A stretch of DNA of 64,000 nucleotides from Paramecium tetraurelia. Its lineage: Eukaryota > Ciliophora > Oligohymenophorea > Peniculida > Parameciidae. Below the pieces are notes generated by a model. It saw nothing but the letters and a program-made list of their open reading frames with translations, was not told the DNA's origin and did no database searches. The stretch spans positions 185,205 through 249,204 of the forward strand of contig NW_001799044.1 of assembly GCF_000165425.1 (NCBI RefSeq). Reading direction: 5' to 3'. The translations under genes and the position numbers were made by a program. Below, in pieces: positions 45,898 through 59,446 of the stretch; the stretch's first letter is position 1, and the number at the start of each line of letters is the position of its first letter.

Positions 45898-48713
45898 TCA
45901 TTTATAAAATTAATTAAAATTAACCTTCAATATACATTCAATGACTAAAATTAATATATTTATATATTTACTTTCAGGAGCATGGGTAAATCTTTATGTA
46001 TAATGATCAAACAGCAAAATTAATGCTGATATTTATTAATTAAAGGAATCTTTCATTTTTGTAAATTCACTCTCAATCCTCATAGTTTCGATGTTTTTTG
46101 TTATTTAATCTACTAAATCTAATGAAGTAACTCTTTCGATTAACATTGGATAATTTTGGACTATATCTATGACCTTATAAATAGCCTCTAAAATTGACTC
46201 TGACTAATAATTATTTAAAAAGTATACCTTCTAATTGAGAAACATCTTATCAGAGATTGTTTTTAGATATAAATTATGATTGTTGATTATCTCTTAAAAA
46301 CTTAAACTTTTGTTCACCTTATCCAAAAATAAGTCTGTTTGCACTTGGATAATTGATATGAATAGGAAATATTCATAATTGGTTATAAAATGTGTCAGTT
46401 GATTTCCAAAATGAAGAAACTTTGATTATTAATTTTTAAATCTTTTTTTTAAGTTTACTTGAGATTATTACAGGTGCAACTTGGAATTTTTGAAAAATAA
46501 TAGAAACTGCATGATTTTATTATATAAAATCAATGAATTTTCATTAATGATTAAATCAATTGGATGAGGCAGAAAGATTTTGAAGTTCACACTTTTATGG
46601 GACAATAAAAATTAGGAATTTTGTTAACAAATCAATTATGGTTGTAATTCATATGCATTATTAAAATTAAAGTTCCTACTCAATAAATCTTGAATAGTAT
46701 TTTGGATAGCTCTTAAGCGAGCCAGAGACTGAGATTCTGCAATTTATTCTATAAACTGTTGCATAAGATCAACTCTTTCAAAGAAAAATAAACATCTTAA
46801 ATATTTATGTAATTTGATGAATTGCAAATGATTATTAAGATAATCTAATAGGATATTTTAAATATTTTAATCTTCCTTCTTAATGAGTTTGACTATTTCT
46901 TTTTGAAATACTTTAATTAAATTAGGATTCTTAATATCTTTGATTGAATATGATTCGTTTTCTTAAGTTAAGATTTCATCCTTTTTTAATTTAGTTAAAG
47001 TAAAAGGCTCATGAAACTTATGGCCTCCTGAGAGTGTGCAATATTATAGAGTTGTCTATATAGATTTTGTAGGAGAAGTCTCAGATACTTCACATAATCT
47101 CATAATAAGATTCTTTCTAAATTAAATTTACTTTAAAGCTGGCAATCCAACTTTTTAGAAGATCTAGAATGCTTGGCCAATATTTTTTAATTAGACAGAA
47201 CAACTCTGCAAAAAGACTGGAAGATTTTCAAAAGAATCAGTGATGGTGGAATTATAATCTAAATATTTATCTAATAGTTTTATGTATGGTTCTAAAGCAA
47301 ATAAAAATAGTTTCTGAAGATAAACTTAATTATGTTGAGGTTGGAGCGAATTCTAAATGCACAGGTTATATAAGATAGTAAGTGTAGGGGAATTGAATGT
47401 TCCATTATTTCCTTCTATAGTTAATATCTTCTGAGCAACAAGATTGATCTATTTAATAATGACAAACCAATCCTATAAACTCTGACTTAAATACATTAGA
47501 GTAATAGATCGATCCACCTTTTGTTAACACAATTTTTCATCATAAATACATTATTCCAATAGATGTGTAACTGCCTGATCAAATTCACTTAGTATAGATC
47601 TTACGCCCAACCAAAATTATTCCTGTATTAATATTTCAATGTTTAACAACGATGGTTTTTAAATCATATTTAATGGTTTTTTAAGATGACACACAATAGT
47701 TGCATATTCTAAAAACTTTTGAGTGCTGCTGAGAAGACTGTCATGACTCATATGGCGAACATCAAAATCATTCAATTAATATTATCCTGAGGAGAATGTT
47801 AATAGTTCACTTTGCAAACCCAAAAAACTATATAATACTGCCACAACTACATCCTTTTCATTTGTAATCATACTAATCTAAAAAAGAATATTGTTACTTA
47901 ATAATCCTTGGTTTCTTAAGAATTTCTTATGATTTATTTTAATACTCTGATAAGAATAGTTGTGATGATCTTATTTACAGAGAAGAATCAGTTGAACTTA
48001 CAAATTCATTAAAAGACTTTTTAGTATTAAAACTCATATGCCATAGCACATTAGGTAATTGGTCTTTTGAGGAGATCAAAGTTTAATTCTATTATGCTTT
48101 CTATTAAACTTCTCTTGTAGTTTCATTTCTTTAATTAACTTAAATATCTTCTTGCTTATTTTCTTCTTCATCGTCCTCTTCTGAAGAAGTTTCAAACTAC
48201 CAATCCTTCAATGACTGCAAAATCAATATGCTATAATTACTTCTATGCTTGATATTGACATGTTGTCTTATTGCTTTTTCTTTAAAATATTTTTGTTTGG
48301 CTCGCGATTCAAGTTGTGTTCAATCAAATTAGAACTTAAAAGTAACAATAAACCCAAGATGCGATGAGGCATATCGTTATAATCTTATTTTAATTTTCTT
48401 TTCTTTAATTCTTAAAATAGAGTATTTAGGTAATCAGCAGTCTCAGGTCTGCTCATGACTTACAGTTTTATTAAAATGCTTATCAATATGTCAATATAAT
48501 ACTCTTAAAATTTAGCTTCTATTTGATGTGCATCTGGATCCAAGAATGTGTGATATTTCAAATTTGAACCTGCATATTTGTGGGCTATTTCAAAATTTTT
48601 TTGGGATGGCTTAATTTAAAACGTAATCTTACTCCAAACCCTGTGAAATAGATAATAAACTTTTCCAAATCCTCTTCGAATTATTATTCCCTTTATTTTT
48701 GAAAATTGGACAT
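45898..48713 (-). CDS. gamma-tubulin complex component (GCP family)
   Basis: ATG 48711-48713 opens MSNFQKQREQQFEEDLEK; a 23-nt intron follows, with others further on. The N-terminal part has MPHRILGLLLLLSSN and an acidic EDDEEENKQEDI insert. The C-terminal part shows the GRIP2/Spc97-98 features: LPHPIDLIINENSLILYNKI, HFGNQLTHFITNYEYFLFIS, and IIQVQTDLFLDKVNKSLSF followed by QEIINNHNLYLKTISDKMFL. The stop is TGA 45898-45900. GCPs form the ring that nucleates microtubules at basal bodies. The divergent N-terminus and length (~900 aa) suggest a GCP5/6-like rather than GCP2/3 member. Internal splice sites were not all resolved. Confidence 0.75.
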
Positions 48714-48909
48714 TCAATTTTGAGGGAAAATTAAAATTTTTAATAAAAAATTACAATATGACTCAAATGTCATTGAAATCAAAATTAATTCATTTTTACA
48801 CTAGAGAATTAGTTTTTCATCGAGTAGATCTTATCCTCAGTGAATAAATTAGAATTTTAATATCTGAAAAAATTTTAGTACTGTCTTTAAATAATATTAA
48901 TCACAAATA

Positions 48910-49353
48910 ATGAACCAATTTGTTTATTTTAATGATTTGAAGGAAATGCAACAGTATGCCATGTAAAATTCACTCTCGCTGTATGCATACAAGAAAACTG
49001 TCTATAATTTAACTAATTATGCTGAGAATCATCCTGGTAGTGAAGCTTACGTGTTACATTATGAAAATCAGGATGTCACGAATGCTCAATTCAATAAGAA
49101 TATTCTCAAAACCCACAAAGAAATCATATCAACGTTACAAGAATATATAATTGGATATATTCAGAAGCATGAGAAATAAATTATTTAATTCAAATCCTCT
49201 AAATCCATTATCGAATAGACAAAAAAAAGATTAAGGGAAACCACTGTACCATTTTATGAAGATATTCCCAAGGATTGTTCTATTACTAAATTGCCCATAT
49301 TTTCTACCCATAATTAATTTCACTCTCAAAAGTCAATTAGAATATCTAAATGA
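48910..49353 (+). CDS. cytochrome b5-like heme-binding domain protein, 147 aa
   Basis: ATG 48910 to TGA 49351-49353 is an intronless 148-codon frame. Residues ~30-85 (VYNLTNYAENHPGSEAYVLH ... DVTNAQFNKNILKTHKEI) match the cyt b5 fold. The first heme ligand lies in NHPGS (normally HPGG) and the second His in LKTHKEI. The C-terminal ~60 residues are basic and lack a TM anchor. It may be a stand-alone b5 protein or an electron carrier. The HPGG to HPGS change is conservative. It is divergent from the GCP gene (196 bp). Confidence 0.68.
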
Positions 49354-49581
49354 ATCTTAATATATATATATATAATTATTCTTATAACAATACTTATAAT
49401 TAAAATATTTGTCTTAAACAGAAATTCATACTGCACTAAAACTTAAGAGATAGTTTGGGACAAATATTTGTCATGATGATTGGATTTTTATTATTTATCA
49501 GATAATAATAATAATGAATTCAAAATATCCAACAAATACTCCAAAGATAGAAGTAAATAGTTGAAATCCTCTTTACATAGA

Positions 49582-50785
<1,204 letters not shown>

Positions 50786-50818
50786 ATTTGATAAAAATTA
50801 AATCCTTTTTTTTAAAAT

Positions 50819-51161
50819 ATGTCACAAAAGTTCAAGGTTAAAAAGCTGAGAGATTAAAAGTCTGAAGATCTCCTAAAAGATTTAGAGAAACTCAAAGGAG
50901 AACTCATTTAATTACGAACAGTTAAAGTTTCAGCTGGTAATGCCTAAAAACTTGGCAGAATTGGAGTAAGCATTTAATCAATGACTTAAGCTTGTTAGAA
51001 AGCGAATTGCTAAATTTTTGACCGTGATCAATGAATAAAGAAGAAATTCTGTGAAAAATGCAGCCAAGTCAAGCACTAAACTCCCAGTTGATCTCAGAGG
51101 TAAAAAAACAAGAGCAATTAGATAAAGACTTACAAGAAGCGAAAGAGGTAATAATAAATGA
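50819..51161 (+). CDS. RPL35: 60S ribosomal protein L35 (uL29)
   Basis: One 25-nt intron (50966-50990) gives 106 codons from ATG 50819 to TGA 51159-51161. Landmarks: KVKKLRDQKSEDLLKDLEKL, GELIQLRTVKV, LVRKRIAKFLTVINEQRR and LPVDLRGKKTRAIRQRLT. uL29 sits near the polypeptide exit tunnel. The length is slightly shorter than animal L35. Confidence 0.93.
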
Positions 51162-52616
51162 TAACTAATTCAAGCATAAAAAACATAAAGACAATGGAAA
51201 AGATTGAACAATTTCCCATTAAGAAAGTTTGCTTTGAAAGAATGATCAATTATATAAAATAGTACAATATTGATATAGCAATTGTAAATATCAACCATTA
51301 TCAGATTTATACATCATACTCAAATCAATGCCATTCAGAATTTATCTGATTTAATTGCATTTCATTAAATTCTTTTGCTTTAATAATTAAAAGCAAAAAA
51401 ATATTATACTTGTTCATTAAAACTAAAGAGCTACTAGAGTAATAAAATATAATAATAGGGAAATTTGTAATAATGAAAGGAGTTTTTTCACAATCTCATT
51501 TTCAATTTTGTCAAACAGACTTAATCATTTAAGTTTGATTTTCGATATAAAATATTTTTTATTAGCATAAACCTTCTGCTGGATAAGACCTAATTAATTC
51601 TGCAATTTTAATAACTCTTAATATTTATTAAGATGTCCTTTCTTCACTATTTCTTAATCCTAAAGATCAATTTATTTATATATATTAAAAAAATAGTATC
51701 GATTCTCCTTCCAGTCCACTATATTCTCTTAGATTTCTTTTCTCATTTATTATGGTAAAACCTATTTATTAAGTTTAAATACACATTATTGATATTATCC
51801 TTTAGTATAAGAGATTATTAATTAAAAAGAGACAAGTTTTTATCGCGCTTATGCCTTATCAATAAAATCATACTAAAACGAAGACTGTTTTTTTGATATA
51901 TTCATATATTCATTTAATTATATGTGATTCCATTTATTTAATATTCAAATAGTATTTTATAAATACTATATGAGAAACACATATTCGAATTAATATTTTT
52001 AATTATTTTGATTTTGCTGAAAATAAAAATATACAGCAAAATTTGAATATTAATTATTATGATTGTTACAATAAATTTAAATTATGAATGATTAAGGTTG
52101 GAAATAACAATGAAATTTTCTTTTAGATTGAAATTAAGAAATATTTAGTTTTCTTAACTTAGCCATATAAGTTTAAGGACTAATTCTTATTTCTGTGTCA
52201 TCTTCACCTGATTATTAAATATAGTTATTTTTTATCTATATTATAAGATTTGCATTATGAAATTACATATTCAAAAAAATAAGAAATGTGATTGAACATG
52301 AGTATATTATCATTTATTTATTGTTCAATATATCAAAGATAATAAATTATTTCACACAAGTTATGTTAACTTTATAATTAACCTCTATAAAGTTGTATAA
52401 TTTTTGTTGTTTTGACTCAATCATTTCTTTTATTTCGATTTTCTACTCAATTACATTCTAAATAAAAACAGTTTCAAAAATAGAATCATATTATTTATTC
52501 ACATCATTACTAATATTTAAAATTCAAATAGAATAACACATTCTTTAGATATCACAATAAAAAAAAAGTTATTTTTATAGATTGAAATATAAAAAATACA
52601 TTACTTTTATATATTA
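51162..52616. other. 1.45-kb AT-rich region without a supportable gene
   Basis: No conserved protein or RNA is seen. A plus frame from 51192 (MEKIEQFPIKKVCFERMINY) runs to TGA at ~51350 and would continue for 60 more codons if that TGA were sense. Such runs are expected by chance. Long A/T runs dominate from 51500 onward. Confidence 0.4.
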
Positions 52617-53472
52617 TCAACTAAGAGAATGTAATTTTTATTATACTGCAAATATTCCTTTATAAAAAAAATGCATCAAGTAAGTCAATGGAAATAGGAA
52701 GACCAACAATAGTCTATATCTAATACAGATATATTTAATGGATTACTTGTTTATTGTAAATTATAGGTAATGGAATTTAAATGTAATTATGAAACAAAAA
52801 AAGGGATATATTAAGAGTAAGATACAAAATATTAGAATGAATGCTAAGATTTTAGGTAACACCATTATATATCGCAATAAAGTTGGATGTCGCAAAGGTT
52901 TAACATTCTTCATCATAGAACCAGGAACTTAAATTAGTAAATACATATATTACTTGGACATCCGAATAAGTTCCATAATCTATAATGATATCTATTAAAT
53001 TTCCCTTTGCAAATCCAACAAAATTCATATTTACATTTACAAACCATATGATTACATCCACTCATTTTTTCTATGGGGATCAAACAATTAGGGCATCTTT
53101 AACTACACTCTCCATCATGTATTTCACCACATATTTTACAAACATTGGAACCACAGTTATGAGTTTTTAAATTCTCTTTGCATACCTAATGGGATGAGTA
53201 TTTCAAGTACAGAACAAGTAATTATAGCCTTTTGCTTTAATTCTAAATATTTAGGATATAAGTCTTCGCAATATTGTTTAATTATTAAGGCATTGTATTC
53301 CAAACTGCATGAAGGACAAGTTATCTTAAATACACCTCCACTGTTTATTGCTTCTTTCAAATACATGATGATGCATTCTCTTTTGATTTAAGTATGTTTA
53401 CTTGCAAAATTCATGAGAACAATCTCCAGGTCTAATCAACAGTTTGTCAATGAAGCAGATTTAACAATTCAT
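52617..53472 (-). CDS. RBR-type E3 ubiquitin ligase with C-terminal TM helices
   Basis: Introns of 22, 25 and 26 nt give exactly 261 codons from ATG 53470-53472 to TGA 52617-52619. RING1: [20 protein letters not shown] then EFCKECIIMYL and [32 protein letters not shown] then [24 protein letters not shown]2: [19 protein letters not shown] then ICKGKF, where the Cys of [10 protein letters not shown]-type motifs is the thioester site (HMVCKCK). The C-terminus has hydrophobic helices ([20 protein letters not shown]), as in RNF19/RNF144. It is compact for an RBR, since human members are 300-800 aa. Probably anchored in ER or mitochondrial membrane. Confidence 0.8.
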
Positions 53473-53549
53473 AATTTTAATTTCTTAAGACGAATGATAT
53501 AAATTATAGCAATAATAATAAAAATAAATCAAGCAATATAAAAAGATTG

Positions 53550-54523
53550 TCATATTTCATTTAATTTAACAATCTTTCTTTTTACAAAGCAAACTAATTG
53601 GAAGGGCTTCTTTATTTAATTGTAATCAAAAAGTTAGAAATTGTATTATTGATTTTCTTAATTTACTGTTTCTTCATTTTTGATTGGAAACTTACAATTG
53701 ACTGATTATTCAAGTTATTATATAATAGATTTGACTAAGATTTCGTTCTTTTCATCTTTAGTTACTCTGCATAATTTAATTTTATTTTCCTCCTATTTTA
53801 ATAAATTATAATATCTGTTTTTAATTGTATTTTCTGTTCTTTTTAACTTAAACACTTTCAATGAGATTTCTGCCCATCTCTTTCCTCTTTTCTCTATTTC
53901 CCGAAATAGTTTCAACTCTTCTTCCTTCGTCCATGGTAGACTATGAATATTTCATAGAATCAAATACGTGACTATATTTGGATCCAATTTATTTACCCAA
54001 CGATCTCTGCATTATTTTCCTTAACGAACATAGGGTGTCTTACAAATCCTCATCATCTCGATCGCAATCTCACACCATTTATTTGGATGTAATTGCTATA
54101 ATTAGATTAAGACTTAATCTTCAGCCGGTGTCCAACTAACCTTCTGATGACATTCTTCCAACCATCTATTACGACAAGCCTTCCAATTGTGGTATCTAAA
54201 CATCCTTGAGATTTATTCCCATTAATATGAAGTCTATGAAAAATAAATTAAATTCTTACTAGTTCGATGGGAATTTCCTTGTATTTCAAGCATGTACCCA
54301 ATACCAATAGATTTAAGAATTTATCTTAACAAGGAGTCCATGTTCCTCGTTTACTATTGTAAGCTTTTTCTACAGAATTTAATATAGTATTAATTTCCTC
54401 GACAGTAGGCAAATGTTAGAAGGAGAACTGATGGCTTTGAAGAACTGATTAGGCAAACTCATAATTTGGTTAGACAAACATCTCAAAAACCTATTGTCTA
54501 TCTAATGGCGTTTTTTTTTGCAT
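53550..54523 (-). CDS. Myb/SANT-domain DNA-binding protein, 306 aa
   Basis: Introns of 26 and 27 nt give 307 codons from ATG 54521-54523 to TGA 53550-53552. Myb-like repeats are visible: GTWTPCQDKFLNLLVLGTCL ... KACRNRWLEEC; VSWTPAEDQVLIQLQQLHPN ... GKQCRDRWVNKLDP; LPWTKEEELKLFREIEKRGK ... ENTIKNRYYNLL. The second and third repeats have the W-spacing and recognition-helix pattern of c-Myb R2 and R3 (CRDRW, TIKNRYYNLL). It is probably a sequence-specific transcription factor or chromatin protein. The C-terminal ~80 residues are Gln/Asn-rich without a domain. Confidence 0.78.
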
Positions 54524-55530
54524 ACTCAAAATGATGTTTATTATATTAAATGCAATAATTTATTTGCAAAACAAACTGATAAATCAAGAAATTTGATTAG
54601 ATTACCAAAGATAATTGTGTTTTTAGTTTCATTTTGCTTGATAAGGTCCCTGTTTTAAGGATTCAAAGTTGTAGGGGATATTTTTTGGAATCTTCTTTAA
54701 TTCTTAAGTTTTAATTAATATTATTTTATTTCATAAAAACGTAATTAGGAACGAGTACATCATCCTTACTTGTTTTTTCCTTAATTACAACCTATATTTA
54801 TGATGTCAATGTTATTTTATCATTAAATAATAGAACATTAAGCACTAATTTGGGAATAAAAAAAAAAATCTTAGGTTGTAATTCGAAACTTTAATTAGCA
54901 TATATATTAATTAGAGATAAAACTTAAGATATTAAAATAATAAATATTGATAGGATTAATTGAAATTATCATCTGTTTAAAAACAATATTAATGAGTTTT
55001 TGATTTTGAATGATTATGTATGTCATTTTGGATTGAAGAACTCTTTTCTAATATTTTAAACAGAAATTGTGATACGCATTTAATCACCAAAATATGTGTA
55101 AGTAAATCTGTTTTGAGTGATTAGAAGAATGTAAATGAAATATAAAAGCATATAGAGTATTTCTTAATTTACCTTAATGCATAAATTAAAAATATTAATA
55201 TAATTAATTTAGTTTATTTTTAAAGATCAGCATTAGTATTCAATAAAAAAAGCATACTTATTTGAAAAAAAGAGAGATTTGATCTAGAGATCTCTTTGAA
55301 TAATAAACAGACCCAGTGCAAAGATTTTAGAGAATTTTATATTAAAAGGAAAATAACAGTTGATTATATTAAAAAGGACTTAAATATTAAATTAATTTTA
55401 AAGGTGGTTTAGGGTGGATATGGTTTAATGATGAATCAAGTTCAATTGCAAAGAGTGAGGTAACACAGAATGCTCCATAAAATGATAATATTATATGGAA
55501 TCATATATATAGCGTTTATTAATTTATTCA
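54524..55530. other. 1-kb AT-rich spacer between two Myb genes
   Basis: No gene recognised. It separates two divergently oriented Myb genes and therefore contains both promoters, but no TATA-like or repeated element stands out in such AT-rich DNA. Confidence 0.5.
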
Positions 55531-56246
55531 ATGTTTATAAACCCTATGAACCCGATGATCTTTTGCTTCCCTTATTTTTATCCAATACAATTGCCCCAAC
55601 CATTCGTTAAAGAGGAGGCATCTGATACTGAGAAAGAACAAACAGTCCAAAGTATTCAAGAACAAACGAACGCAAGTGGAATAGTCAGAGGGAAAGGATA
55701 GTTATGGACTAACGAAGAGGTGAATAACCTTGTGAAATATTATAAATAATATCATGGGGATTGGAAGAAGATCATAAAACACTTGAAAGGAAGAAACATT
55801 TCTTAGTGTTCATAGAAATATAGGAAACTTTAGGATCAAGAAAAAAGAACAAAAAGAAAGTGGTCAACTGAAGAGGATAGAATATTACTAGACAGCTTCG
55901 AATTGTATGGAAGATAATGGATTAAGATTGCTGAAAGTATTAAGCAAAGTTATTAATTATAGAGCTTCCAGGAAGGACATCAAAATAGGTCAGAGATAGA
56001 TATGTAAATTAAATAAACCCTACAATCAACCACAATGAATGGAGTGAAACTGAAGATAGAATAATTATGAAGGAATTTCAACAGAATGGACCAAGATGGG
56101 CCCAAATAGCCAAGCAGCTAAACAATAGATCTGTAATTCTGAAATTCTTATAATTTTAGGAAAATTAAGTAAAAAATAGATTCTATTATACAATACTTAA
56201 AAAGTATAATGGAGAGCTACATCCATATTTGAAAATACAACATTGA
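55531..56246 (+). CDS. three-repeat Myb (R1R2R3-type) protein, 221 aa
   Basis: Introns of 23 and 27 nt give exactly 222 codons from ATG 55531 to TGA 56244-56246. R1: QLWTNEEVNNLVKYYKQYHG ... NISQCSQKYRKLQ. R2: KRKWSTEEDRILLDSFELYG ... GRTSKQVRDRYVNQINP. R3: NEWSETEDRIIMKEFQQNGP ... ENQVKNRFYYTIL. The pattern W-x18-19-W with RTxKQxRDRYxNxxxP is the classic c-Myb DNA-binding domain. It likely regulates transcription in the nucleus. Its orientation next to another Myb gene may reflect an old duplication, though the sequences differ considerably. Confidence 0.88.
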
Positions 56247-56306
56247 TTCTCCTTATTATCACTCTATTTTGACATAATATAAATTTAAATATTCATATAT
56301 ACATTT

Positions 56307-56519
56307 ATGGATCAATTACTACATGAAAAATAAGTCTAGTAGTAACATTCATAGAACTTGGATTAATAACAAAAATAGCAAGACTAATAGAGTGAGGTCT
56401 AACAGGAGCAACAAAAATAAGATAGCAAAGTGGAAGGTGAATCAAAATGACAGGATTTTAAAATCTTCCAAAATGATAAAAATATGGGAATAACCAGAAA
56501 TAACTATAAGATTGAATGA
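56307..56519 (+). CDS. small Gln-rich protein, 62 aa or more; TGA ambiguity
   Basis: ATG 56307 starts a strikingly Gln-rich chain (MDQLLHEKQVQQQHSQ and on), mostly TAA/TAG codons. A 24-nt GT...AG stretch (56430-56453, a multiple of three and containing a TGA) can be removed to give 63 codons to TGA 56517-56519. After this TGA the same frame stays coding-like for 40 codons to TGA 56640 (KNWKKVDSKEDVNNFM), so either the stop is genuine or a longer gene is broken. The GTG donor is unusual. Function unknown. Confidence 0.35.
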
Positions 56520-56932
56520 AAGAATTGGAAAAAAGTGGATTCCAAAGAGGATGTGAATAATTTTATGTAAAAAAAGGAGGGTAATAAATTTCAGAGATCT
56601 AAAAGTAAAAACCAGAAAAAACATTTAAGATTTAGGAATAAATGAAAGTCAAACGAAATACTTCATCACTGTTGCATCTTTGAACATCAGAATAAATTGA
56701 GATGTGGAATAGTAAAAATATTTTTACAATTGTTTTTTTATATTTAATTATTTTTTTTTTCAAATTTCCTATTATCAGGAAGTGTAGGAAAGTTTTACCC
56801 AAGTTTCTTCAAAATATACATCATATTAATTTTATTTATAATATATAAGTTCTTAAGTCTGGTACTTATTTATTACCATCAGAATTTGGTGATTATGAAT
56901 ATCCACCTCTTTTATGACATAAATAATTAAAA

Positions 56933-59222
56933 TCAGAATCTTATATTACACAAGGCAGCCACTATTATATCAACAAAATGTGCAAGCTGTTTAGTTAATG
57001 GTTCTTCCATTCCTAAGACTCCTTCACTTGGAGATAATAACTGATCCTTTTCAACCTATACTTTTAATTTACATTTTAAACAAGTCTATAATATATATGT
57101 AGATTTCATTACTTCAATCACAGCGACTGTATTATTATTTTTGTCTAATAACGGTTGGGCGAATATTGGTAAAATAGACTTAATGTCTACAGCTTGATTG
57201 AAATGAATTGAGTTTTTTACATCATTTATAATCAATTTCTGTTTTGTATGAGCAACCATCCCAGCCAATCCATATTAAACATCATATTTCTTAGCATCTT
57301 GACCACTGTAATCAACAAGTTGATTATCTTCAAAAAAGTAAAATAAGACTTAAGAGAATCCAAATATTGAACTAAGACTCATCTACACTTTAGAGGAAAA
57401 CTCTTGTTTGCTTTGACTCTTCATAAGATTGGTAAATCCATCCATCATCATTCCTCTATATTTCTATGTAATTATCCATGATTAACTAAATCTAGTAGAT
57501 TTATTACTTATCAATTAATCTTTATAACAAATGGCCAAGTTAGTGAGATGCCAAAATGCCAAAGTATTCTTCATCAAATGAAAAGAATTCGTTCTCAGTA
57601 TTGGTTACTTCCAAAACACCTCTGATAGCATCATTGGTTTCACAAAACAAAGGCAGCAATAAAGCATTTCTAGCATAGTCAGGTTATTCCGATTCATTTA
57701 TTCTATACAACAATGGTTTCTAAGATGCTTAAGAGATGTTTTAGGCAGATCTCAATTTAAAGACATCAGCCACTTGACCCTTATGTTATAAAGCTCTAAT
57801 TTGATTGCCTGTTTCTAAATAGGTAAATATGGTTCCATTCATTCCGTCAATTAACCATAATCTTACCTATTCGCATCCAAATACTTGAGGCAATACTCTA
57901 TTAACCTAGTGGATAATCTACAATTAATAAATATGTTTTACATCTTCAAATAGGATGCATTTACTAAATTGTTCCATATAAAAGAAAAACTGGTTCATCT
58001 TTTCAGCAAATTCTTTATAGGATAACAATTGTTAGGCTATGATTTAGAATTGTTCTTTTTGGGATTCTACAGGGAGTGTAAAATTGTGTTGACAAGTAGC
58101 CAACACACCTTTATCGGTGAGATCATTTAACAAATGTTAATTGTTTAATCTTTAACTAACTACTCTGAAATCCAAAGTTTAAGGTATTCTAAAATTAACT
58201 AATAAATCGATGTCATCTTTTCTAAACACCGATTTTTCATCTTTGCCCATATCATCCTAATTTTTCTTCCTCATATTATCGATTGTCTTTTATAGTCGAT
58301 TAACCAGTTATGTGTATTAACTAAGTTTTCCTTGGACTCGTTCTAATTCTTACTTCTTGTGTTCGAACTCTCTTTTTATAAGTTCATTCTCTTTAAGCAA
58401 TTCATTGAGACTGCTTCTCAATTTGTCATTTGGATTCAAGGCAGAATTAACATCATTTTCTAATAGAAACTCGATTCTTTTTTCTAAGGCTGTAATTTTT
58501 TTAGAATTGGATGCATTTAATTTCCTTTCTTGTTTTAGTTGTTTCTATAATTTGGAATTCTCATCCAATAATTTATTTGTCTTCTAACTATGTACATCAA
58601 TCACACTTTGAAGAGATTGATTTTTATCTGATAATTTCAGTTACTTCATTTATAATGATGAATACTTAACTAGCATAAGTTAATTAAAATACTATTCTTC
58701 CTCTCTATTTCCCTCATCTTGAATCCTAATTCAATTTCAGTCTTTGCAGATTGTTATAATGTTTAAGAAATGCTCTTTAACAATTCTTAAATCTTCTATA
58801 AAGTAGTTTGATTTTTTATGTTGTGGACAAACTCTTTGCCACCAATTACTGAGATCAATAGATCCAAAGTGCTGCATCTAGATTTGAGAATTTCATGCAT
58901 TTCACGAATTCGCTGCATTTTAATAAATAGTTACTAAGAGTTCTTCATCCACTTGGTCTTGTTATCTATAACCATATGAATCCTGCTCTTCAGCAATGGT
59001 GATTGTGGGTCTCTCCGCACTTATCAATTTCCTAGTGTTTGAGTTTGTAGTACTCACTGAGTTGAATTGAGTACTCATCTTAGGCAAGGCTTGCATATAA
59101 GACCTCGGAGTTCCTAATTGTTGTGGTCTTTGAAAGTCTTCTGAAAAGTGTTGACGATGATGCTGATTAAGGAGCAATCCTAACCCTTTACGTGAAGCTT
59201 TTGCATTATCTGATGTTTACAT
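56933..59222 (-). CDS. GAF-domain protein with N-terminal coiled coil, 755 aa
   Basis: A 22-nt intron after EELL joins exon 1 (MQTSDNAKASRKGLGLLLNQ, Ser/Thr/Gln-rich) to the long second exon, giving 756 codons from ATG 59220-59222 to TGA 56933-56935. Residues ~85-330 are coiled coil. Two GAF-like domains follow, seen in RVLPQVFGCEQVRLWLIDGM and GVLEVTNTENEFFSFDEEYF, and in the second by HTKQKLIINDVKNSIHFNQA then AQPLLDKNNNTVAVIEVMKS. GAF domains bind cyclic nucleotides or other small ligands. No catalytic phosphodiesterase or cyclase domain is visible, so it may be a ligand-sensing scaffold. Confidence 0.75.
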
Positions 59223-59446
59223 TATTAATTTAAATACTATTATAATACAATTATAAAGTATATATATATTTATTTATATCATCATTCATTAAATTAATTA
59301 CAAAATTAATCAAAATTTAAGGATTTCTAGAATATAACTACTTTATAAATTAGCAAATAGAAATTCTTGATTTTCGAAAATTCTAGAGATTTTACTTCTT
59401 AAATCCTTGACTTATATCCTGAGAACCATCAATTAATTTAATAGCA

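Noticed and set aside
52985-53391. Two plus-strand ORFs starting [14 protein letters not shown] and [14 protein letters not shown]
   Set aside because: They are antisense shadows of the RBR ligase, whose zinc-binding cysteines and introns are clear on the minus strand.
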